Of a DNA stretch of 64,000 nt, positions 38,448 through 48,558 are shown in pieces. The notes below the pieces were generated by a model. It ran no database searches, was not told the DNA's origin, and saw only the letters and a program-made list of their open reading frames with translations. Every line of letters begins with the position of its first letter. Within the stretch, counting starts at the first letter, position 1. The stretch is from Nostoc sp. 106C (GTDB lineage Bacteria; Cyanobacteriota; Cyanobacteriia; Cyanobacteriales; Nostocaceae). Location: NCBI RefSeq assembly GCF_002154725.1, contig NZ_MTAW01000062.1, positions 1 through 64,000 on the forward strand. The letters are read 5' to 3'. Position numbers and translations under genes: made by a program.

Positions 38448-40067
38448 ATGCAAGGCATTTTCATTCAATATATTTGCCTCATCTTGATCATTCTTGGGCT
38501 GGTCATGATCGCCACTAAGCTGCGACTACCGTACCCGATCGTGCTCGTATTGGGCGGACTCGCGCTGAGTTTCATCGCTCCGTTTTCAAATATTACCATC
38601 AACCCGGAACTGGTTTTCCTGATTTTTCTTCCGCCTCTGCTTTATGAAGCGGCATGGCAAGTCTCGTGGAAAGAATTCTGGAAATGGCGAGGGTTAATCA
38701 TCGGTTTTGCTTTTGTGATCGTCATCTTAACGTCATGCGCGATCGCAGTTGTCTCAAGTGGGTTGATTCCCGGTTTTACTTTAGCGCTGGGCTTTCTTTT
38801 AGGTGGCATTATCTCACCGCCTGATGCCGTTTCCGCGACGACGATCATGCGGCGGGTAAGCGTGCCGAAGTCGCTGGTCAGCATTGTCGAAGGCGAAAGT
38901 CTGCTCAACGATGCCTCGTCGCTGATCGTGTTTCGCTTCGCGTTGGCGACAGTCATCACCGGACAGTTCCATTTTCAAGAGGCAGCCGTCAACTTCGTTC
39001 TCGTTATTTTAATGGGAATCTCGATCGGTCTCGTTGTTGGATTGATTTTCTACGGCATTCACCGTTTATTACCCACAACGTCCAGCATCGAAATCGTTTT
39101 CACACTGGTTACGCCCTACTGCATGTATTATTTTGCCGAACACTTTCATGTTTCGGGCGTGCTAGCGGTCGTCAGTGGTGGACTACTCTTATCCAGCAAG
39201 CGCAATAGTTTGCTGAGTTATCGGAGCCGGGTTGAGGGTTTAAATGTATGGAATAATCTGGTCTTTGTCTTGAACGGGTTGATTTTTTTGCTCATCGGAC
39301 TCGAATTGCCGTTTGTCATCCGGCAGCTGGGAAACATTAGTTTAGGCAGTGCCGTTTGGTACGGATCGATCATCGCTTTCGTGCTGATTGTAACCAGGCT
39401 GCTTTGCACATTAGGAACTTCTGTTTTGATGAGATTCATGAGTCGTTTTATCACGGTGTCAGACCCGAATCCGGGATGGAGAGGGCCGCTGATTTTCGGT
39501 TGGGCAGGAATGCGCGGTGTGGTATCGCTGGCATCTGCACTTTCCGTCCCGATACTCACTCAAGCAGGACAGCCGTTTCCCTATCGTGACCTAATTCTCT
39601 TTATCACGTTTATCGTCATTCTCATCACCCTGGTTTTTCAAGGATTAACGCTTCCCTGGCTGATCCGTAAAGTCAACCTCAAGGATAGGTTCACCCTCAT
39701 CCCTGAACAAAAGCAGGAAATCATCATTCAAAAGAAATTAGCGCAGGCTTCGCTTCGTTTCCTAGAAGAAAAATACAGCCCAGAGCGGGCGCGCAACGAA
39801 CACTTGGATAATTTGTTCAAGAAGCTCGAAATCGATCTGAAGTTTTTTGATCGCCAACTCGAAGAATCAAATTTCGTCTGGCAAAACTCATTAAAAGGCT
39901 ATCAATCCATTTACCTGGAAGTGCTGGAGCAACGACGAAATTTATTGAACAAAATGAATCGCCGTGCCGAGTTTGACGAAGAGTTGATCAGGAAGTATCT
40001 CTTGTTGACTGACGTGGAAGAATTCAAAGTTCGGGAAATAGGTTTACAGGAATCCGATACCGAGTGA
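38448..40067 (+). CDS. Na+/H+ antiporter, CPA1 family
   Basis: A 539-residue cation:proton antiporter. About twelve transmembrane segments cover residues 1-420; the conserved GGIISPPDAVSATTIMRRV and VEGESLLNDASSLIVFRFA carry the transport-site Asp residues. A hydrophilic C-terminal tail (about 425-539) is charged and probably regulatory. The gene follows the redox cluster in the same direction. It could help with pH or sodium stress; ion specificity is inferred from the family only. Confidence 0.92.
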   Translation: MQGIFIQYICLILIILGLVMIATKLRLPYPIVLVLGGLALSFIAPFSNITINPELVFLIFLPPLLYEAAWQVSWKEFWKWRGLIIGFAFVIVILTSCAIAVVSSGLIPGFTLALGFLLGGIISPPDAVSATTIMRRVSVPKSLVSIVEGESLLNDASSLIVFRFALATVITGQFHFQEAAVNFVLVILMGISIGLVVGLIFYGIHRLLPTTSSIEIVFTLVTPYCMYYFAEHFHVSGVLAVVSGGLLLSSKRNSLLSYRSRVEGLNVWNNLVFVLNGLIFLLIGLELPFVIRQLGNISLGSAVWYGSIIAFVLIVTRLLCTLGTSVLMRFMSRFITVSDPNPGWRGPLIFGWAGMRGVVSLASALSVPILTQAGQPFPYRDLILFITFIVILITLVFQGLTLPWLIRKVNLKDRFTLIPEQKQEIIIQKKLAQASLRFLEEKYSPERARNEHLDNLFKKLEIDLKFFDRQLEESNFVWQNSLKGYQSIYLEVLEQRRNLLNKMNRRAEFDEELIRKYLLLTDVEEFKVREIGLQESDTE

Positions 40068-40073
40068 GGAGAA

Positions 40074-40154
40074 ATGATCAGCAACAACACTAAAGGAAAA
40101 GCCGTTATCACAGGTGCAAGCAGCGGGTTAGGCAATTGTTATGTGAAAAATTAA
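40074..40154 (+). pseudogene. SDR N-terminal fragment
   Basis: An ATG-led frame of 26 codons encodes KGKAVITGASSGLG, the cofactor loop of a short-chain dehydrogenase, then ends NCYVKN and stop. Nothing further of the SDR fold follows, so this is the stump of a deleted gene or a recombination junction. Confidence 0.65.
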
Positions 40155-40166
40155 AGGAGAAAAATA

Positions 40167-40616
40167 ATGACGACGAACAAGAATGGAAACTACACAGGAA
40201 AGGTTGCATTTGTGACCGGGGCAGCGAGCGGCATCGGTCGAGCTACGGCGCTAGCGTTTGCACGTGAAGGCGCTAATCTAGTGGTCGCTGACATTTCAGA
40301 ACAGGGTAACCAAGAGACGGCCCGCCTGATCAAGGAACTCGGCAAACGGGCGATCGCCGTCCGGTGCGACGTGACGCAAGCCGAGGATGTGAAGGCGGCC
40401 CTAGCGAAGACCGTTGAGGCTTTTGGGCGGCTGGACCTAAGCATCGATTGTAGTCTTTGGGTTTGGCATAACCGCTCCTTAGACCAGACCCAACTCATGA
40501 TGACTGGTTGTGCGATCGGATGGCAGAGATCAACCCCGAATCATAACAGAGTTACTGACTGCAACGCAACCGACGGCAACCACCAGGACTGCGACTGCCT
40601 CATCGCGTCTTTCTGA
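40167..40616 (+). pseudogene. Truncated/frameshifted SDR gene
   Basis: The first 92 or so residues are a good SDR N-terminus (VAFVTGAASGIGRATALAFA, DVTQAEDVKAALAKTVEAFG, GRLDL). At about 40440 the sequence stops resembling an SDR where an NNAG motif is due. In another frame, near 40500-40545, DWLCDRMAEINPE resembles the later SDR helix, which points to deletion plus frameshift. Catalytic Ser and YxxxK are absent. AAAGGAGA precedes the ATG, so a short protein could still be made. Confidence 0.75.
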
Positions 40617-40644
40617 TACCATTTCACAAAAAATATGATGTGGA

Positions 40645-40836
40645 TGTAGGTTGGGTTAAGGAACGAAACCCAACACTTCAAAGTCTTGTAATTGTTGGGT
40701 TTCACTGAGTTCAAACGCCACTTCACTCAAGTCGGGAAACCCGCTCACGTGAGTGGCTCCCCAACCTACGCGTCTCATTTTTTCCTGGAATTGGTATGAG
40801 GCTAAGGATTATGCAACTTAAAGGCAGGTTAGCTTA
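40645..40836. repeat. Partial copies of two MITE-like families
   Basis: Positions about 40645-40770 match the interior of the 234-bp element (GTAGGTTGGGTT, AACCCAAC, then the GCCACTTCACTCAAGTCGGG tract) but lack its termini; its loop has the orientation of copy 2. Positions about 40798-40836 are the right part of the TAAGCTAA family (GAGGCTAAGGATTATGCAAC to GTTAGCTTA), abutting the stop of the next gene. Confidence 0.65.
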
Positions 40837-40837
40837 T

Positions 40838-42082
40838 TTATTTGCCCGATCGCGCAGGAACCAATCTATTGTTTTGAATTGGACTTTTTACAGCAGTATC
40901 GTGATAAATTTCTGCTTTAAGGGGCCTGTAAATCAACTCGTACCAATAATGACCGACTCGTGCGTCAAATCCTTGTGGTTGATCGCGCATAAATAAGTGC
41001 AGGCATTTTGCAGATTTACCAGGTAATAACTGCCAGGAAAAACAACTTTTATTGCCTTCATGAGGATGTGTTACCGATTCGATATGCAAATTAGTTGCTA
41101 AACCGTAAGCGGCATAGGGTTCTGCTGTTGAGCCGACGGCGAACCAATCAGGAACAGGGAAGACTTGCTCAATCTCCTGGGTTTGTCCCATATTCATGTG
41201 AGCAAAGTATTGTAGTCCAAAGTCAAGATTGACTATTTCTGCACCTTCTACCCTGTCTTCTTCCGCTTTGGGTTTTCCTTTGACAAATAATTCCTCAATC
41301 AAATAATCTGCGCCAGCGTATAAGCTAATAACTCGATAAAGTTCACACAATAAATGACGATTGTGACCAGTAATCGGATCTGGCCCCATATAATCAAAGG
41401 GTTCGGAAGCAATGGTAATTGTGGCGCGGACAGAACCACTTGACTGAGATACTAGTCGATAAGAATGATTGAACAAAGAGACTTGATAGTAAGGTGATTT
41501 GGGATAAGAAAGTCCCGGTAACTGGAGTTTATTCACCTGCATACAACGTTTCTCTGGATCTTGATCTAACCATTCACCCATTGCGGCCGGGAATGGATCG
41601 AGCATTTCTTGGCGATCTAACTGGACGCTGCTAGCTGAACCAGAAAACCAGTTGCGTTCATTATCTTCTGGTGCAGGTATTAAATTAAACCAGATAATCA
41701 AGCGGTTATTTACAAACCGGACTCCCCTCTCTCGTCTATCAGGGCCATATACTACTTCTAAGTATGGCTCACCGATTTCTGGGTGTATTGGTTTATCCCG
41801 GTATAAGCGGATAAAGGTTGAGGCTAAGACATTATCTTCTGTTCCTGGAGGAATGGGGCGGGGTAATTGGAAAATCAGGGTATCACGGGAAGGATCTTCA
41901 GGATCAATTCGGTCAATTTGAGCACTTAGCGGTTGATGTGAAAGGTCACGCAAGTCGCTTAATACGAGTTCCTCTGGTGAAATTTGAAATTGTTGGGCGA
42001 TCGCTTGCCAGGGTATACTGCAAATACCGCTTCGCCAATAGTTTGAGGGATTAAAAACAGTCAATAAATTAAGGGATGGCAC
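40838..42082 (-). CDS. Conserved hypothetical protein (414 aa)
   Basis: A 414-residue soluble protein I do not recognise. Visible features: an N-terminal block SNYWRSGICSIPWQAIAQQF, a middle part rich in Trp and Tyr, FDYMGPDPITGHNRHLLCEL, and FMRDQPQGFDARVGHYWYEL near the end. No signal peptide, transmembrane helix, P-loop or standard catalytic signature is apparent. Its length and even codon use argue for a real gene. The stop codon touches a repeat remnant. Confidence 0.75.
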   Translation of the reverse strand: MPSLNLLTVFNPSNYWRSGICSIPWQAIAQQFQISPEELVLSDLRDLSHQPLSAQIDRIDPEDPSRDTLIFQLPRPIPPGTEDNVLASTFIRLYRDKPIHPEIGEPYLEVVYGPDRRERGVRFVNNRLIIWFNLIPAPEDNERNWFSGSASSVQLDRQEMLDPFPAAMGEWLDQDPEKRCMQVNKLQLPGLSYPKSPYYQVSLFNHSYRLVSQSSGSVRATITIASEPFDYMGPDPITGHNRHLLCELYRVISLYAGADYLIEELFVKGKPKAEEDRVEGAEIVNLDFGLQYFAHMNMGQTQEIEQVFPVPDWFAVGSTAEPYAAYGLATNLHIESVTHPHEGNKSCFSWQLLPGKSAKCLHLFMRDQPQGFDARVGHYWYELIYRPLKAEIYHDTAVKSPIQNNRLVPARSGK

Positions 42083-42247
42083 GAGTTCGCCCTCCTTTGA
42101 ATTATTTATGAAACTGTACCGATGGCTATTGTTTTGAAATCAAGAGAAAAATTGAAGCAATGTTACAGTAAACGATTTTTGTGCTCTAATCCTAAATAGG
42201 AGCAAATTAACCAAAAGTGCCGATAAAACAACCTCTGAGGCTGTTCT

Positions 42248-42637
42248 ATGACTGAAATAAATTCTCAACAGCCTATTAATACTGTAGCTAAGATTCTGGA
42301 GAGCTACGCATTGGGAAAACGAAACTTTAGCAAAGCGGAACTTGGTGATGCTAATTTACAAGGTGTTGATCTCAAAGGTTCTGACTTTAGCTATGCTGAC
42401 TTCAGTGCAGCTAACCTCAGTGGTGCTAATCTCAGAGGTACTGACCTAAGCTTTGCCGATCTAAGTGCTGCTAATCTTAGAGATGCTGATTTGAGGGGAG
42501 CTTTGTTATTTTCAGCCAATCTTCGCCAAGCTGATTTAGCAGGAGCAAAGTTAGACAAAGCAGATTGCGATCGCAATACTCATTTTCCTGAAGATTTTGA
42601 CCCAGTTCAGGCGGGTGTGCAAATTAAAGAAGGATAA
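42248..42637 (+). CDS. Pentapeptide-repeat protein (cytoplasmic)
   Basis: A 129-residue protein without signal peptide. After a 28-residue N-terminal region, near-perfect pentapeptides A(D/N)LXX run from about residue 35 to 110 (ANLQGVDLKGSDFSYADFSA, ANLSGANLRGTDLSFADLSA). The fold is a right-handed beta helix; function is generally unknown for such short proteins. It is divergent from the hypothetical gene at 40838-42082. Confidence 0.87.
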   Translation: MTEINSQQPINTVAKILESYALGKRNFSKAELGDANLQGVDLKGSDFSYADFSAANLSGANLRGTDLSFADLSAANLRDADLRGALLFSANLRQADLAGAKLDKADCDRNTHFPEDFDPVQAGVQIKEG

Positions 42638-42702
42638 AGGTTTGCGGATAGACACGAAGAAGAACGCAGAAAAACACTGCATTCCTCTGCGTTTAAAAAC
42701 CT

Positions 42703-43719
42703 TTATGGACACTCATTAGTTGTACATTGGCGTTGGCAAAGTAGCAAGCCGAACCATGCTTGGGGATCAGTCCATACTTGTAATGCTTGGAATGCATGGT
42801 TATCTAATACCGAGATTAATGTTGGTATGTGAAATTTACGGGAGATTTCGGTACGAATTGTTTCTCCGGCTTGGAGCGAGACTTCAAACTCTAAAGCTTC
42901 TAGGATGACGGTTTGATCTGTCAAACTCCGCAGATGCATTTCAATTTGATTGTCTACTCGATTGTAGAAAGCCCAATGAACAAAATTGTTTAGAGAAAAA
43001 TTACCTTGAAAACGTTGATTGAGATGGTTGAGGATATTGAGGTTAAAGGCTGCGGTGACTCCTTGGGAATCGTTGTAAGCCGCTTCGATAATTTCTATCG
43101 GCTTTTGCAAATCTACCCCTAACAGAAAAAATTCTCCTGGTTTTAGAGCTTGTTGAACTTGTGTTAAGAACTTATCGCATTGCTCGTCATTTAAATTCCC
43201 CAAGGTACTCCCCAAGAAAATCAGCATCCGATTCTCTAATTCTGCTGGGGGAAGTTGGGCTAATGCTTGTTCGTAAGTTCCTGCTAAACCGCAAAGCTTC
43301 AATTTGGGGTATTGACGTAGCAAATCCAAGGCTGTGGTTTTGAGGATACCGCTACTAACATCAATTGGGTAATACTCTAGTTCTTGAACAATCTCACTGT
43401 ATGCTTCTAGTAACAGACGAGTTTTACGGGAACTACCACTACCTAGTTCAATCAAATGACAAGAACCTGTCATCTGAGCAATTTCGGCAGCGTAGGTTTC
43501 TAAGATAGCTTGCTCGGTGCGAGTCGGATAATATTCTGGTAGATCGCAAATCTGCTCAAATAGTTCTGAGCCTCGATCATCGTAGAAATAACGACAGGGC
43601 AAAGTTTTCGGATTTTGATTTAGTCCGTCAATTATATCTGTACCTTCATCGACTGATGCGATCGCTGAATTTAAATTAATCCAACGCAAGCGCGAATTCT
43701 CTTTTTGTTCAGTCTTCAA
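42703..43719 (-). CDS. egtD: EgtD-like L-histidine N-alpha-methyltransferase
   Basis: A 338-residue Methyltransf_33 protein. Landmarks are YFYDDRGSELFEQICDLPEY, YPTRTEQAILE (substrate-side Tyr), LIELGSGSSRKTRLLLEAY (SAM loop), GVDLQKPIEIIEAAYND, FNLNILNHLNQRF and RTEISRKF, which matches the histidine-binding Glu/Ser of EgtD. EgtD makes trimethylhistidine (hercynine), first step to ergothioneine. No EgtB sulfoxide synthase lies in the window, so pathway completeness is open. Confidence 0.85.
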   Translation of the reverse strand: MKTEQKENSRLRWINLNSAIASVDEGTDIIDGLNQNPKTLPCRYFYDDRGSELFEQICDLPEYYPTRTEQAILETYAAEIAQMTGSCHLIELGSGSSRKTRLLLEAYSEIVQELEYYPIDVSSGILKTTALDLLRQYPKLKLCGLAGTYEQALAQLPPAELENRMLIFLGSTLGNLNDEQCDKFLTQVQQALKPGEFFLLGVDLQKPIEIIEAAYNDSQGVTAAFNLNILNHLNQRFQGNFSLNNFVHWAFYNRVDNQIEMHLRSLTDQTVILEALEFEVSLQAGETIRTEISRKFHIPTLISVLDNHAFQALQVWTDPQAWFGLLLCQRQCTTNECP

Positions 43720-43830
43720 TTTATTTGTCTCCTGTTATTAGGTGAGATTTTAATTTCCAGCCATGTCAAGCAAGTAGATGCAGACATCAAGTCTGCTCTA
43801 CTGGTATGAATAATGTAGATTTATGGATTC

Positions 43831-46542
43831 TTATACTAAGGCGATCGCTTGAGTTTTCTTATCTATCTCAGGTTCCTGATTTTGTGCTTCATATTCACCA
43901 AATTGCTGAATGAGTTTAGCAACCAAACCTGTCCATCCAGTTTGATGGCTTGCACCAATTCCTGCTCCGTTATCACCATGAAAATACTCATAAAAAAGAA
44001 TTAAATCTCGCCAGTGCGGATCGGTTTGGAACTTTTGGGTACTACCATAAACGGGTCTTTGCTCTGAGGCATTTTGCAAGAAAATTCGGATTAATCTTTG
44101 AGATAGTTCAGATGCTACTTCCCACAATGTCATCATTTTACCAGAACCTGTAGGACATTCTACTTGGAAATCGTCACCTAAGTAATAATGAAACTTTTGT
44201 AGGGATTCAATCAGCAAGAAATTGACTGGAAACCAAACGGGGCCGCGCCAGTTAGAATTACCGCCAAATAAACCACTGCTAGATTCAGCAGGTTCATAAT
44301 CTACGCAAAATTTAGAACCATCCACATCAAAAATATAGGGATGTTCGGCATGAAATTTAGAAAGGGCGCGAATGCCGTAGGGGCCAAAAAACTCGTTTTC
44401 ATCAAGCATCTTTTGCAGGATGCTTTTGAGTTTATCCCGTGAGACGATCGCTAGTAATCTTCTAGCGCCCACGCCTTTGGTTACCATACAAGCGACATTT
44501 TGCTTCAAGTCAGGGCGATTTTTAATGAACCATTCCAAGCGACTTTTGAAGCCAGGAAGCATATTTAAGGTATCTGGTTCAATGGTTTCAATTGCAAATA
44601 GGGGAATTAGTCCCACCATTGAGCGGACTTTTAAAGTAATCTGCCGTTCTGGTAAATGCAGCACATCGTAGTAAAATCCATCTTGAGCATTCCATAAACT
44701 GGCTTCTAGTTCGCCGATTTTGTTCATCGCATCGGCAATGTAGAGGAAATGCTCAAAGAATTTTGTGGCAATGTCTTCGTAGACAGGATTAGTTTTTGCC
44801 AATTCCAGCGCGATCGCCAACATATTCAGGCAATACATCCCCATCCAACTGGTACCATCAGATTGATCGATGTGTCCACCTGTGGGTAAGGTAGCGCTAC
44901 GGTCAAATACACCGATATTATCTAAACCTAAAAATCCCCCTTGAAAGACGTTGTTTCCTTCAGCATCTTTGCGATTCACCCACCAGGTGAAATTGAGCAT
45001 CAATTTCTGAAACACCCGTTCTAAAAATTGTCTATCTGAACGTCCATATACCTTTTGTTCAATCTTGTAAATCCGCCAGCTTGCCCAAGCATGAACAGGG
45101 GGGTTAACATCGCTAAATTGCCACTCATAAGCTGGAATTTGCCCATTGGGATGCATATACCATTCCCGCGTCAGCACATCTAACTGGTATTTGGCAAACT
45201 CAGGGTCAATAATTGCCAAAGGAATAGTATGGAATGCCAAATCCCAAGCCGCAAACCAAGGATATTCCCACTTGTCAGGCATAGAAAGAATATCTTCATT
45301 GTAGAGATGGAACCATTCGTGATTTCTGACCTTGCAACGTTCTGGGGGTGGGGGTGGTGAATTGCGATCGCCTTTGAGCCAATCTTCTAAAATATAGTGG
45401 TAGAATTGCTTGCTCCACAGCATTCCCGCAAATGCTTGTCTTTGCACATTACGCATATCTGCATTCAGAGGAAATGGCGTAATGCGTTGATAAAATTCAT
45501 CTGCTTCTTGCTGTCGGTTCAAAAAAATGGTGTCGAATTCTAAGTTAAAAGGTTCTGTTAAATTTGGTACATCGCTCAGCCGCAATTTGACAGTTTGAGT
45601 TTCACCTGCACCAACAGTAACAATATAATTAACAGCGGCTTTTGTACCTACTTTATCAGGATTTACTGCTTGTTTATTTTCAGATACAATGTAATCATTA
45701 ATGCCATCTTTTACATAGGCAGAGGTATTGACAGTGCCAAACAATCGCTGATTATTTGTCTCATTTTCTGTAAACAGAATCTCACTTGCTTGCTGACAAT
45801 ACAGCCACCTGTTTCCTAAAGTTGGGTGAGAAGCTGCAATAATTTGCCAATTATTACCTGAATTTATTTGTTTGAGAGTAGGTTGATCGCTATCTCCATT
45901 CCAAGACCAAGTATTGCGAAACCAGAGGGTAGGTAACAAGTGCAGGGTCTTTGCTTCTGTCCCCCGATTGACTACTTTAATTTGGATGAGAATATCTTCA
46001 GCAGAATTTTTGGCATATTCAACGAAGATATCAAAGTAGCGGTTTTCGTCAAATACACCCGTATCTAAAAGTTCAAATTCTGGCTGTTGGCGATTTCGCC
46101 GTTGATTTTCTGTAACTAATTGAGAGTAAGGAAAAGCGGCTTGGGGATATTTGTACAGCGCCTTCATGTAAGAATGAGTCGGGGTGCTGTCCAAATAAAA
46201 GTAATATTCTTTAACATCTTCCCCATGATTGCCTTCTGTTCCAGTCAATCCAAAGATTCTTTCCTTGAGAATTGAATCTTCGCCATTCCAAAGCGCGATC
46301 GCAAAACACAGCCGTTGATGATTATCAGAAATCCCAGCAATACCATCTTCACCCCAACGATAAGCGCGAGAACGAGCCTGATCGTGAGTGAAGTAGTCCC
46401 AGGCAGCACCATTGGGGCTATAATCTTCACGTACTGTACCCCATTGGCGATCGCTCAAATATGGGCCCCATCTGCGCCAATGGGCTTGATGATTGTGGGC
46501 TGCTGCTAATCTGATTTCTTCCTGGGTTGGAGTTTTCATCAT
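43831..46542 (-). CDS. GH63-type glucosidase family protein
   Basis: A 903-residue protein of the MGH1/GH63-like (alpha/alpha)6 glycosidase group. N-terminal part: [33 protein letters not shown]. The barrel has [52 protein letters not shown] and [19 protein letters not shown], with acidic residues where the catalytic acid and base are expected. Likely substrates are glucosylglycerate or similar small alpha-glucosides, but this is inference from related enzymes. ATG 46542 is chosen over an upstream in-frame start. Confidence 0.83.
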   Translation of the reverse strand: MMKTPTQEEIRLAAAHNHQAHWRRWGPYLSDRQWGTVREDYSPNGAAWDYFTHDQARSRAYRWGEDGIAGISDNHQRLCFAIALWNGEDSILKERIFGLTGTEGNHGEDVKEYYFYLDSTPTHSYMKALYKYPQAAFPYSQLVTENQRRNRQQPEFELLDTGVFDENRYFDIFVEYAKNSAEDILIQIKVVNRGTEAKTLHLLPTLWFRNTWSWNGDSDQPTLKQINSGNNWQIIAASHPTLGNRWLYCQQASEILFTENETNNQRLFGTVNTSAYVKDGINDYIVSENKQAVNPDKVGTKAAVNYIVTVGAGETQTVKLRLSDVPNLTEPFNLEFDTIFLNRQQEADEFYQRITPFPLNADMRNVQRQAFAGMLWSKQFYHYILEDWLKGDRNSPPPPPERCKVRNHEWFHLYNEDILSMPDKWEYPWFAAWDLAFHTIPLAIIDPEFAKYQLDVLTREWYMHPNGQIPAYEWQFSDVNPPVHAWASWRIYKIEQKVYGRSDRQFLERVFQKLMLNFTWWVNRKDAEGNNVFQGGFLGLDNIGVFDRSATLPTGGHIDQSDGTSWMGMYCLNMLAIALELAKTNPVYEDIATKFFEHFLYIADAMNKIGELEASLWNAQDGFYYDVLHLPERQITLKVRSMVGLIPLFAIETIEPDTLNMLPGFKSRLEWFIKNRPDLKQNVACMVTKGVGARRLLAIVSRDKLKSILQKMLDENEFFGPYGIRALSKFHAEHPYIFDVDGSKFCVDYEPAESSSGLFGGNSNWRGPVWFPVNFLLIESLQKFHYYLGDDFQVECPTGSGKMMTLWEVASELSQRLIRIFLQNASEQRPVYGSTQKFQTDPHWRDLILFYEYFHGDNGAGIGASHQTGWTGLVAKLIQQFGEYEAQNQEPEIDKKTQAIALV

Positions 46543-46877
46543 CAGTATCACCCCGTGCCTAATTGCACAATAATTGAGTTCCTTAATTTGCTGTCTGAAG
46601 TATCCTGTAGCTACCAAATATCAGGCTGAGTTCCGACTTAAAAGATGCTAGAAATTAGCCCAACATAAATACAGCATATCCTCAGGCAAAACTCATATTT
46701 ATGGTTTCAACTGATGAGTAACAGTAATTCAAAAAATACCTTTTTTAGTAAATTACAGCGATTTGCAAAATAATTAAGACAGAAGTCATAAAGTGGGTAT
46801 TGCATCATACCTCAAATGTTTACCGCATCAGCCTTTCTAGGCAATGCCCACCTATGTAAAATTGCTGTTTGAGTTAC
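46543..46877. other. Intergenic region, no gene seen
   Basis: AT-rich stretch with no credible coding sequence or strong hairpin. Confidence 0.35.
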
Positions 46878-47093
46878 TTAACTCGCACTTAGCGATGCTC
46901 TCAAAGAATAGCCAAAGAATCTAGACACCTGCTTTCGACATATGGGACATTTGTTGATATCTGGTTGATCTGGTGTCAGACCAATTGGCTGCCAAAAAAT
47001 TTTACTAGTTCCACCTGGGGTAATTTCAACCTCCATGCGGTAACGAATCATCTTCTTGCAAACATAGCAGGGCTTTTCAGTGTATTGGAGCAT
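46878..47093 (-). CDS. Small zinc-ribbon-like hypothetical protein
   Basis: A 71-residue protein (start MLQYTEKPCYVCKK). Two CxxC pairs, PCYVC near residues 9-12 and KCPIC near 49-52, suggest one structural zinc site. The middle IFWQPIGLTPDQP is not a motif I know. A longer frame to 47171 exists but its extra N-terminus looks non-conserved. Function unknown. Confidence 0.55.
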   Translation of the reverse strand: MLQYTEKPCYVCKKMIRYRMEVEITPGGTSKIFWQPIGLTPDQPDINKCPICRKQVSRFFGYSLRASLSAS

Positions 47094-47215
47094 ACTGTAA
47101 TCCTGTTGTAGCTGAATTGACACTTGATGACTGTGCCAGTACTTCAAATGGAAGCACTTATTTGTCAGCACTTAACAGAAGTATTATGCAAATTTTTTAA
47201 TTATTTTTTAATAGT

Positions 47216-47401
47216 TCAATCTTTTGTGAATAAATACTCACTTTCCGATCTCGAAATCCCGCCGTCACCCTTCGAGTGAATCCTACGGATACGCTGCGCG
47301 AACGCCAGTTCAACGGCACAGAAACCGACACCACCGACTAGACCACCATAGAATGGTGCGACTAATCGAACATAGATGCGGAGCCGCTTGTCGTTAGACA
47401 T
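47216..47401 (-). CDS. Possible small membrane protein with repeat-altered C-terminus
   Basis: A 61-residue frame starting MSNDKRLRIYVRLVAPFYGG with one weakly hydrophobic segment (VAPFYGGLVGGVGFCAVELA). From about residue 33 on it runs through a dispersed GC-rich repeat (about 47270-47310, CTACGGATACGCTGCGCGAA), so the C-terminus may be repeat-derived. It could be a gene remnant. Confidence 0.35.
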   Translation of the reverse strand: MSNDKRLRIYVRLVAPFYGGLVGGVGFCAVELAFAQRIRRIHSKGDGGISRSESEYLFTKD

Positions 47402-47583
47402 CGCTTTTGTCAGTATTGAAAGACTATCAACTATTTTCTCTCTACAAAATAAGTGCTTTCCCTGGTAATAATATAAAGAATAGTTACTAGATAACCTTAC
47501 TATGTACTCGATAGTGATAACTTCTTGAGCTTGATATATAAATCAGATTTAATTTTTGAAAAAACGACCTACTCTTCAAGCTT

Positions 47584-48489
47584 ATGTATAAAAAAATCGC
47601 TATTCCTATTTTAAGTCTCACATTTGCAACATTCATGCCTAATATGGTAGTTGCTGAGACTGTGATGCAAAAAGTAGCCAGAACGGGGGTATTAACAGCT
47701 GGTACTAGTAGAGATGCAATGCCTTTTGCCTATGTGGATAGTCAAGGAAAGTTAAATGGCTATTCTGTAGATATGCTGACTTTGATTAAAGAGCAATTAG
47801 AAAAAGAGCTAGGAAAAAAAATTAAACTGCAATTAGTGGGTCTTAGTCCGTCTGAGCGGATTCCTAAAATAGTTAATCAACAAGTTGATATTGTCTGCGA
47901 CGCTAGTAGCTTTACATGGCAGCGTGATAAAAAAGTAGACTTTTCTGTCAGCTACGGTGTGACTGGAACTCAATTATTAATCAAGAAAGGAAGTAATCTA
48001 GGTTCTCCTGAATCCCTGATTGGTAAACGAATTGGGGTGCTAGCAGGAACTACAAATGAGCAAGCGATCGCTCGTGTACAACCTCAAGCTAAACTGGTGT
48101 ATTTTAAAACTAGGGCAGAGGGATACACTGCTTTGCAACAAGGCACTCTTGATGCTTTCTCATCCGATAGCATTCTTTTAGAAGCATGGCTGCAAAAGCA
48201 AAAAAATTCAGATGCTTTTGCGATCGTACCCGATCGCCCCTATTCACGAGAAGGTATCGCTTGCATGGTGCCTGAAAATAACTCCAAATTATTGGATACA
48301 GTTAACTATTCTCTTGTCAAGTTCATGCAAGGATTCGTCAATGGTAATCAACGATATGTCACGATTTTTGACCGTTGGTTTGGACCTCAAGGTACTGTAG
48401 CTCTCAACCGGGATTTACGTGATTTGGTAGTGGAAACTATGCAATTGGTTATAGAATTTCGTGAAGAAGTTCCCAAAAGTGACCTCTAG
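47584..48489 (+). CDS. Amino-acid ABC transporter substrate-binding protein
   Basis: A 301-residue periplasmic solute-binding protein of the SBP_bac_3 family. The signal peptide is at 1-24 (MYKKIAIPILSLTFATFMPN, cleavage after VVA). The domain shows GVLTAGTSRDAMPFAYVDSQ, GYSVDMLTLIKEQL, DIVCDASSFTWQRDKKVDFS and GKRIGVLAGTTNEQAI, consistent with binding of a polar amino acid. No permease or ATPase gene is adjacent. A bidirectional terminator-like hairpin separates it from the convergent HEAT gene. Confidence 0.9.
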   Translation: MYKKIAIPILSLTFATFMPNMVVAETVMQKVARTGVLTAGTSRDAMPFAYVDSQGKLNGYSVDMLTLIKEQLEKELGKKIKLQLVGLSPSERIPKIVNQQVDIVCDASSFTWQRDKKVDFSVSYGVTGTQLLIKKGSNLGSPESLIGKRIGVLAGTTNEQAIARVQPQAKLVYFKTRAEGYTALQQGTLDAFSSDSILLEAWLQKQKNSDAFAIVPDRPYSREGIACMVPENNSKLLDTVNYSLVKFMQGFVNGNQRYVTIFDRWFGPQGTVALNRDLRDLVVETMQLVIEFREEVPKSDL

Positions 48490-48521
48490 GCTTTCGCAAA
48501 TGGCTAACTGCACGATCAAAG

Positions 48522-48550
48522 AATCCCTCAACAAATAGCCGAGGGATTTT
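48522..48550. terminator. Bidirectional terminator between convergent genes
   Basis: AATCCCTC (48522-48529) pairs with GAGGGATT (48541-48548), followed by TT on the plus strand; it lies between two convergent stop codons. Confidence 0.6.
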
Positions 48551-48558
48551 CAATCAAA

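Noticed and set aside
40167-40616. A complete short SDR protein
   Set aside because: The NNAG, active Ser and YxxxK motifs are missing and the similarity shifts frame, so I list it as a pseudogene.
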